Of a DNA stretch of 64,000 nucleotides, positions 38,201 to 44,200 are shown piece by piece. The number at the start of each line of letters is the position of its first letter. Positions within the stretch are counted from its first letter, which is position 1. Under the pieces are notes generated by a model. That model worked only from the letters and a program-made list of their open reading frames with translations, did not search any database and had not been told where the DNA came from. The stretch covers positions 9,828,849 through 9,892,848 of the forward strand of contig JASSKH010000005.1 of NCBI GenBank assembly GCA_031763025.1. The letters run 5' to 3'. The position numbers and the translations under genes were made by a program. This DNA comes from Macrocystis pyrifera. Taxonomy: Eukaryota > Sar > Phaeophyceae > Laminariales > Laminariaceae.

Positions 38201-41200
38201 CCCCTTTTGCTTCTTCTCTCGCCCCCCGTCCTTCAAAACTACTCATAAGTCGCACTCACTACCATACAACAATGCTCACCCCTCGCTACCAGACGCAATG
38301 GCCCGCATGACCCATGTGCTTTGGAGTATTTGCTATCCGTGCTTCGGCCACCGCCAACCTGCAGTCTTTGCCTCCTTTCCGCCTTGATCGGACCCATATT
38401 CTAGGTTGAGCCTCCCCTGCCACCGGGAACGGCTTTTTCGAGTTCGAACTTTGCCAACACACCCCCAACGGCCGCGGGCGAGACTCGAATGGATTTGCTG
38501 GGCATCCCTCGCCCCCCGAAGGTGAGGAGACTGATGCCGATGCTGGATGAGCGCACCGCCGTGCATGCAACCGTGTCCACCCGCCGAATCTGCGCTGCAG
38601 AACTATTTTTGGCCCGAGTTTTGGAGCTTCCACGTACGTTAACACCACGCGCGTGCGCCCCCCCCCCCCCCCCCCCCCTCCCTCGGTCTGTGTCCTTTTC
38701 TACACAAACCTTCATACTTGGATCAATGTCAAACCATCCATCAGCGGAATGGCGAGGCTGTGTCGGCGGGTGGGACGGACAGCGCGCCGCTAAACAAACT
38801 CTACGTGGAGGAGCTAGCTGTTAGTCACATCCGTCTGCACGTGTCCTTGACCAGCAGCAGGTACCCTTGATCGTTATGCCAATTGTTATCGTCCCGGAAA
38901 GGGTGGAAATAGACCGTCGAGAAGAATGGCCTCGACCTTTCGTGTAGATCTGCGTTTTATTCACCGTTGTTCACATAAAAGAAAGCGCGAGTGGAGATTC
39001 CGGTGTGTCTGCGCATCCTGACTGTGGTAGCCCACGAGTGCGTTGTTGAGTAGGGATCGGGTAATCCGTCTTCCGTCTTTTGGTACATGGAATGATGCCT
39101 TCGATTGCGCATCGCCGCCGTCTACAGCAGGGGGCTCCACCGGTGATAATGTATCCCTCGCCCTCGCACTTCCAGATTACCGCGAACCCGGACGAGGTGC
39201 AACCGTCATTGTTTTGTAGCAATGGTCGAACTCGATTGCTCACCAGAACCGGTTTCGCCGCGGTTTGCACCTGTTAATGACTCGATTGCCTTTTCTTGCC
39301 GTGGTTCGGTGTGATCGCCCGCTCCCTGCACACAAAAATGCAACGCGGTACGTGGCTGCATCTGACAGCACCGCGTTGAATCGTTGTCCCCCTGTACCAC
39401 CAGCTCTGACGGATTGCTGGAACACTTGCTTCCGCCGGAGGAAAGCGCGTCATCTGCGCTGTCGGCGGATAGCGGAAGAGCCAGCGGGGGGAGGAGCGCT
39501 GCTGTTGCGTTGGCAGTGCTGCGGGCGATGGGGACGACCATGAGCGAGATCGAAAACGCCCCCCCTGTGGCTGAACTCCCTTGTAATATCGCATGCGTTC
39601 ACCAGTCCGGAGGATCTGCTGCAGAAACTTGTGTTGCACTACAGGGGGCAGGTGTGTACGTGTCTTTGAAGGTACTACTGTTGTAGTGCACATCAGGGAC
39701 ACGTTTTGAGGTAGCAATTGGTGCCTTATCCTCTTCCGCTTGAGAAGGTTAAGATTTCATGCTGCGGAAAAGCTTGGAGATTGGGTTAGAATTTGTGACT
39801 GTCGTTTAGAGCCTAGAGCCTGTCTGTGTTATGTATCGTGGGGCGAAGCGCAAGTTGCAGGGATCGGTTTGCTGCACTCGATAAACGCGCCACCACCGAA
39901 ACCAACGAACTCCCTTAGCTTGTTTTCCGGGCAAGGTTAGATGCGTACATGAAGATAGTTCGACGTCCTTTCCCCCCGCCCCACATTCGATGATCCGGGT
40001 CGAACTTGTTGCCGCACTCAGCACTGCGTGTGGTGTCAGTCGCTCAAGACCTCATCTCTCTTTATGTTATTGCTTGTATTCGAACCCTCTGCAGGCTCTG
40101 CGCCAAGGGTTGCGTGTGCTGGGAAGCTCGAAGCTGCTCGGCAGCCCTCTTGGGTTGTTTTCGAACATCAGCGCAGGGGTCAAGGTGGGTTCTTTTCTAG
40201 GCTGAAGGGCAATCATGCGATGGTTTTGGTTGTACTTTCGTACGTTTTTTTTTATGTTTTTGGCGATGGTGCTATGATGACGCGATTTATGTTTGCAGAA
40301 AAACTGACTACAGCTGCAAGTGCCATGAACAGCTATTTCCGTCCCTTGTGCTTGCCGCTATGTTTCTTTTCAGGACTTCTTCTACGAGCCGGTGGTGGGG
40401 CTCAGCCGGAGTCCTCTTGGTTTCGTCGTGGGAGTGTACAAGGTCAGTCACGGTGGAACAGAAGACATGTTTCTGCCAGCCACGATTGAAAAATTGGGCA
40501 ACGGGCTGCAAGTATTTTTCCTTACCCCTCCCCGGCATACCGTACGGTAGCGTAGACATACGTCGTCATTGCCTGGCTTCCCGGTCACATACCCCTAGGA
40601 GGAAATACCTGCTGCGGTTTTTTATTTTTTTTATTGTTGTACAACACGCGATATGCCCCGTGATAGGGATCACATTTCCTCAATAACCGTGTGCATATTA
40701 TTGTCCCTTGCACGGCCTGGGGTGTGCCTTGTTCCACGTGAAGGTGTTTTGGCTAGCTTTTACCTCCTCTGAATCACCCTCCCCCCCCGCCTCGCGACTT
40801 CTCTTTCTCCACCTCTGTATGTATCTACCTCCCACCAACATGCCTTGTTCGTCTCAGGGTACCTCGAGTCTCGTTCGCCGTACGCTGTACTCGGTAACAG
40901 ACGCGACGGACCGCATCGCGTCCTCGGTGTCCTCCGGTATTCTTGCCTCCGGTGCGGTGGATGTGCTGGTGCGCGGCGGGAGGGGCGTGGTCAGACCCTA
41001 CGGGGCTTTGGACGGTAAGGCCCGATGCTGTACGGCGTGCACCAGGAGCGTATCAGTCGTGCGGGTATTGCGGATGCCGAAAACACGTCGCTCTGTTGTT
41101 AGGTTGATACTTGTTTTTGGACACTGCTAATCCCCTAGACTACGTATATTATTTTGGTTTGGCATCTGCCTTCCAACCCCTCGACTCCCAGCGTGTGAAA

Positions 41201-44200
41201 TGCTCATCAACCTATGTACTCTTTTTGCCTCATTCCCGGTCATGCCAACGGCATGCAGGCGTTATGCTTGGCGTCGCCGGAGCGGTGAGAGAGCCTTTCA
41301 TCGGCTTACGTTCGGGTGGTTTCGCGGGTATGACGACAGGGCTCTTCACTGGGTGGGTGGGGCTGGTCTTGAGACCCATGTACGGGACGCTCATGTCGAC
41401 TTCCCAGGTCAGCATTCAATTCAGCGGCGACCCACGGAAATGGCATGCCTCCCGCTGGGTGTATGTATGAACTATGGTTCATGTTTTTTGGAGTGTTGCG
41501 GCGTAGACAGGTGGGACAGCGGGTGATGATGCCGTCAATGATATCAACATCGAACTCCACGAGAATATATTGTTAATAGCTTACATGCCAAGATGGCACA
41601 ATAGCGGAGCGGCTGCACTGCTTGTGTTCTGTGTTGGGGTTCAGCTCGGGTTCAGATGTCTCATGTTGACTTTACCAGTCGGTGGCACAAGCGAAGGGAC
41701 CGCTTTTCGATACCCTTTTCATTTTTTTTAAGTTAACGCGTTGAGGCCCGAGAGTAAGGCAGGTGCTCGTCATATGTGTCCCTGCTGGTGTTGTCTCAAA
41801 GGCCCTTACTGTTTTGGACTCCTTACATCAAGTCACCATCTCGCAATGTCGTTTTCCTTTGCCCTATTTTGGGCACGGCTCCTGGGTTTACCTGCAAGTA
41901 GCTGTGCCAGGTCATATCGGGGCATCTTGATCCTCGACTGGATAGCGAGCAGAAGCTTCGCATGATGAGGACCAGACCGCCGAGGTTCTTCCGATCCCGC
42001 GAACAGGTGAGAGCTTGCATCTGTGTCCACTGGCGTGCCTTCAATCGTTTTCTTGCCACTTCCCCCTCTCCCCGCCTCTGGTTCTTGGTGCTCAAGGATA
42101 GGATATGTATTTAGTATATTCCTAAGTACATTTAGTTTTGTTTTGTTGAGCCGTATATGCACGACGCAAAAAAACGGGTCCTTTTTCTGAAGGGCTGTTT
42201 CGAACCACTTGAATGCAGTTCTCATTGTTCAAAACTGAGTCTCTATGTTGAAAATTGCACATCTGTTTGTCTGACTGTCTGTCCGTCTGTCCGCATCCCT
42301 TGTATCTCGAACTTATATTAGTACGTTCCAATGATCGATGCATTAGTTCGTTACATATGATATTCATACAACGTGTTCGACACTTACATACCTTATATAC
42401 TAAAAAATACCATACCACCAGGCAATATTTAGCCATACAATATATACACCAACCCGTGCCAGCCTACCATGCCACCAACATACCATATCACATACCGTGA
42501 TTTTTCCAAGTAGTATACCCACCAAACCGTACCATCATACCATGCCAACATACGATATCATGAATCGTGCCACACCACACACCGTACCGTACCGTACCAC
42601 GTACCATACCATACCATACCCATACTGTACCAACACCACACGAGGGGCTCAACCATACGAGGACACAATAAGAGTATGCCCCGCGCAAAGAGCACTCGAG
42701 CATAAACGAGTATAGATACCATACTGCTGTACCAACACCACAAGTACTTATGCACGTAAGGAGCAGGGGGCGTGGAGAAAAGCATTACGAACAGGGGAAG
42801 TACTGTTGAAATTGGATAACACCACCGCTATGTCTATGGACACCCCAACCAAACAAGGGTAAAGCTGTTGAACCGAGGGGCTCAACCCTACGAGGACATG
42901 AGAAGAGCATGCCCAATATCTTTGTAGAGAGCAATAAGCATGCACGTAAGGAGCAGGTTGCGCTGAGAAGAGCATGCCTCGCACTGAGAGCAGCACGCGT
43001 ATAGCACGTATCGTTGCTATTGCGTGTCTTGCAGGAGTCGTCGCAAACCGGTACCCTGGTCTCCCATCGTCAAGGCACCTCCTGTATCGGTGTGTGACCA
43101 TCCTTTGGGCGTGATTGACGGGAGTACTTCCACTGTGATGAGGAGGCTTGCCGGCCTCCTAACATCATAGACACCACCACCCCACGTCCGAGTGCTTCAA
43201 CGCGGGCGTTTACCGCCTCCGATGTGCCTTAGCCTCGCAGTGAGAACAGTAGCACGGCAGGGCTGACCCTCGACCCAACTCAATTTCCAACCCTCGCAAT
43301 GTAGGCATTCGCGCGAGAGGCATGAGGTGGTGTGCACCAGCTCGAACCATGCGCTACGTTGGGGAAAAAAAATCCAAAACAATATCGAACAATAAGAGGC
43401 TTCAGGGCCACAGAGCAAGAGCGAGCGCACGACGAGCGATGGCAGAGCCTCAGCTTTCTGACCGCAGAGCGTGCCGGGGTAGGAGCCATCTCGCGAGCGC
43501 TTTCCACCCGCTGTTTGGGCTGTAGTTTGGGTGGCCATTGGAATGCTGCTGGTCTTTGTGCTGTGCTGTGTGATATTTGTTTCGCTGTGTTGTGTACCTG
43601 CTCTTTGCAGGCTCGCTGTGTACTCGATCCTCGGAGCAAATTGAGAGGCGATTACTTTTTTACTTCGTAGAGGCACGCCGCTCAGTCACTCGAGCGGGAT
43701 ACCTCTCACCACCGCCAACGTCGGTGATGTTGTATACGTAGTAAGTTACTTGCTTCGGGTCCGTGCTACACCAAGCGGCTAGCTGTAGCTGGGCTGGGCG
43801 TTGCAATGCTGGCGTGCTGTGTGCTGTGTGCTGCTGCTGCTGCTGTGTGTTCGCGTTGCCTTGTTCGCTCACGATCGTAATCCCTGTTTGTTTGCCGGAA
43901 ATAACCTGGAAACTTTCTTCAAATATGCACTTGGCAAAAAAAGTACACAAGTGCATATTTTGGGCAAATCCGTTTTTCACGGTAGTCTGCCGTGGTCGGA
44001 AATATGGGCCTATTTTTTCACGTTCAGTAGGCTGTGGAAGAGTCTAGTACATCACAATACCGATGACACGAAGCAGAAACGTATGTAGGATCTTGAATGC
44101 CCTTTTCGAGTCACGACGAATATCCCTTATCCCCGCCCAGTACAACCACGAGTAGTACCGGTAGCCAGCACGCAGACGCTAAGTATGAGCCTGGCCCCGT

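Noticed and set aside
42370-42640. Promoter or origin-like AT-rich region
   Set aside because: It is a CCATA-type simple repeat within an intron; no supporting elements are seen.
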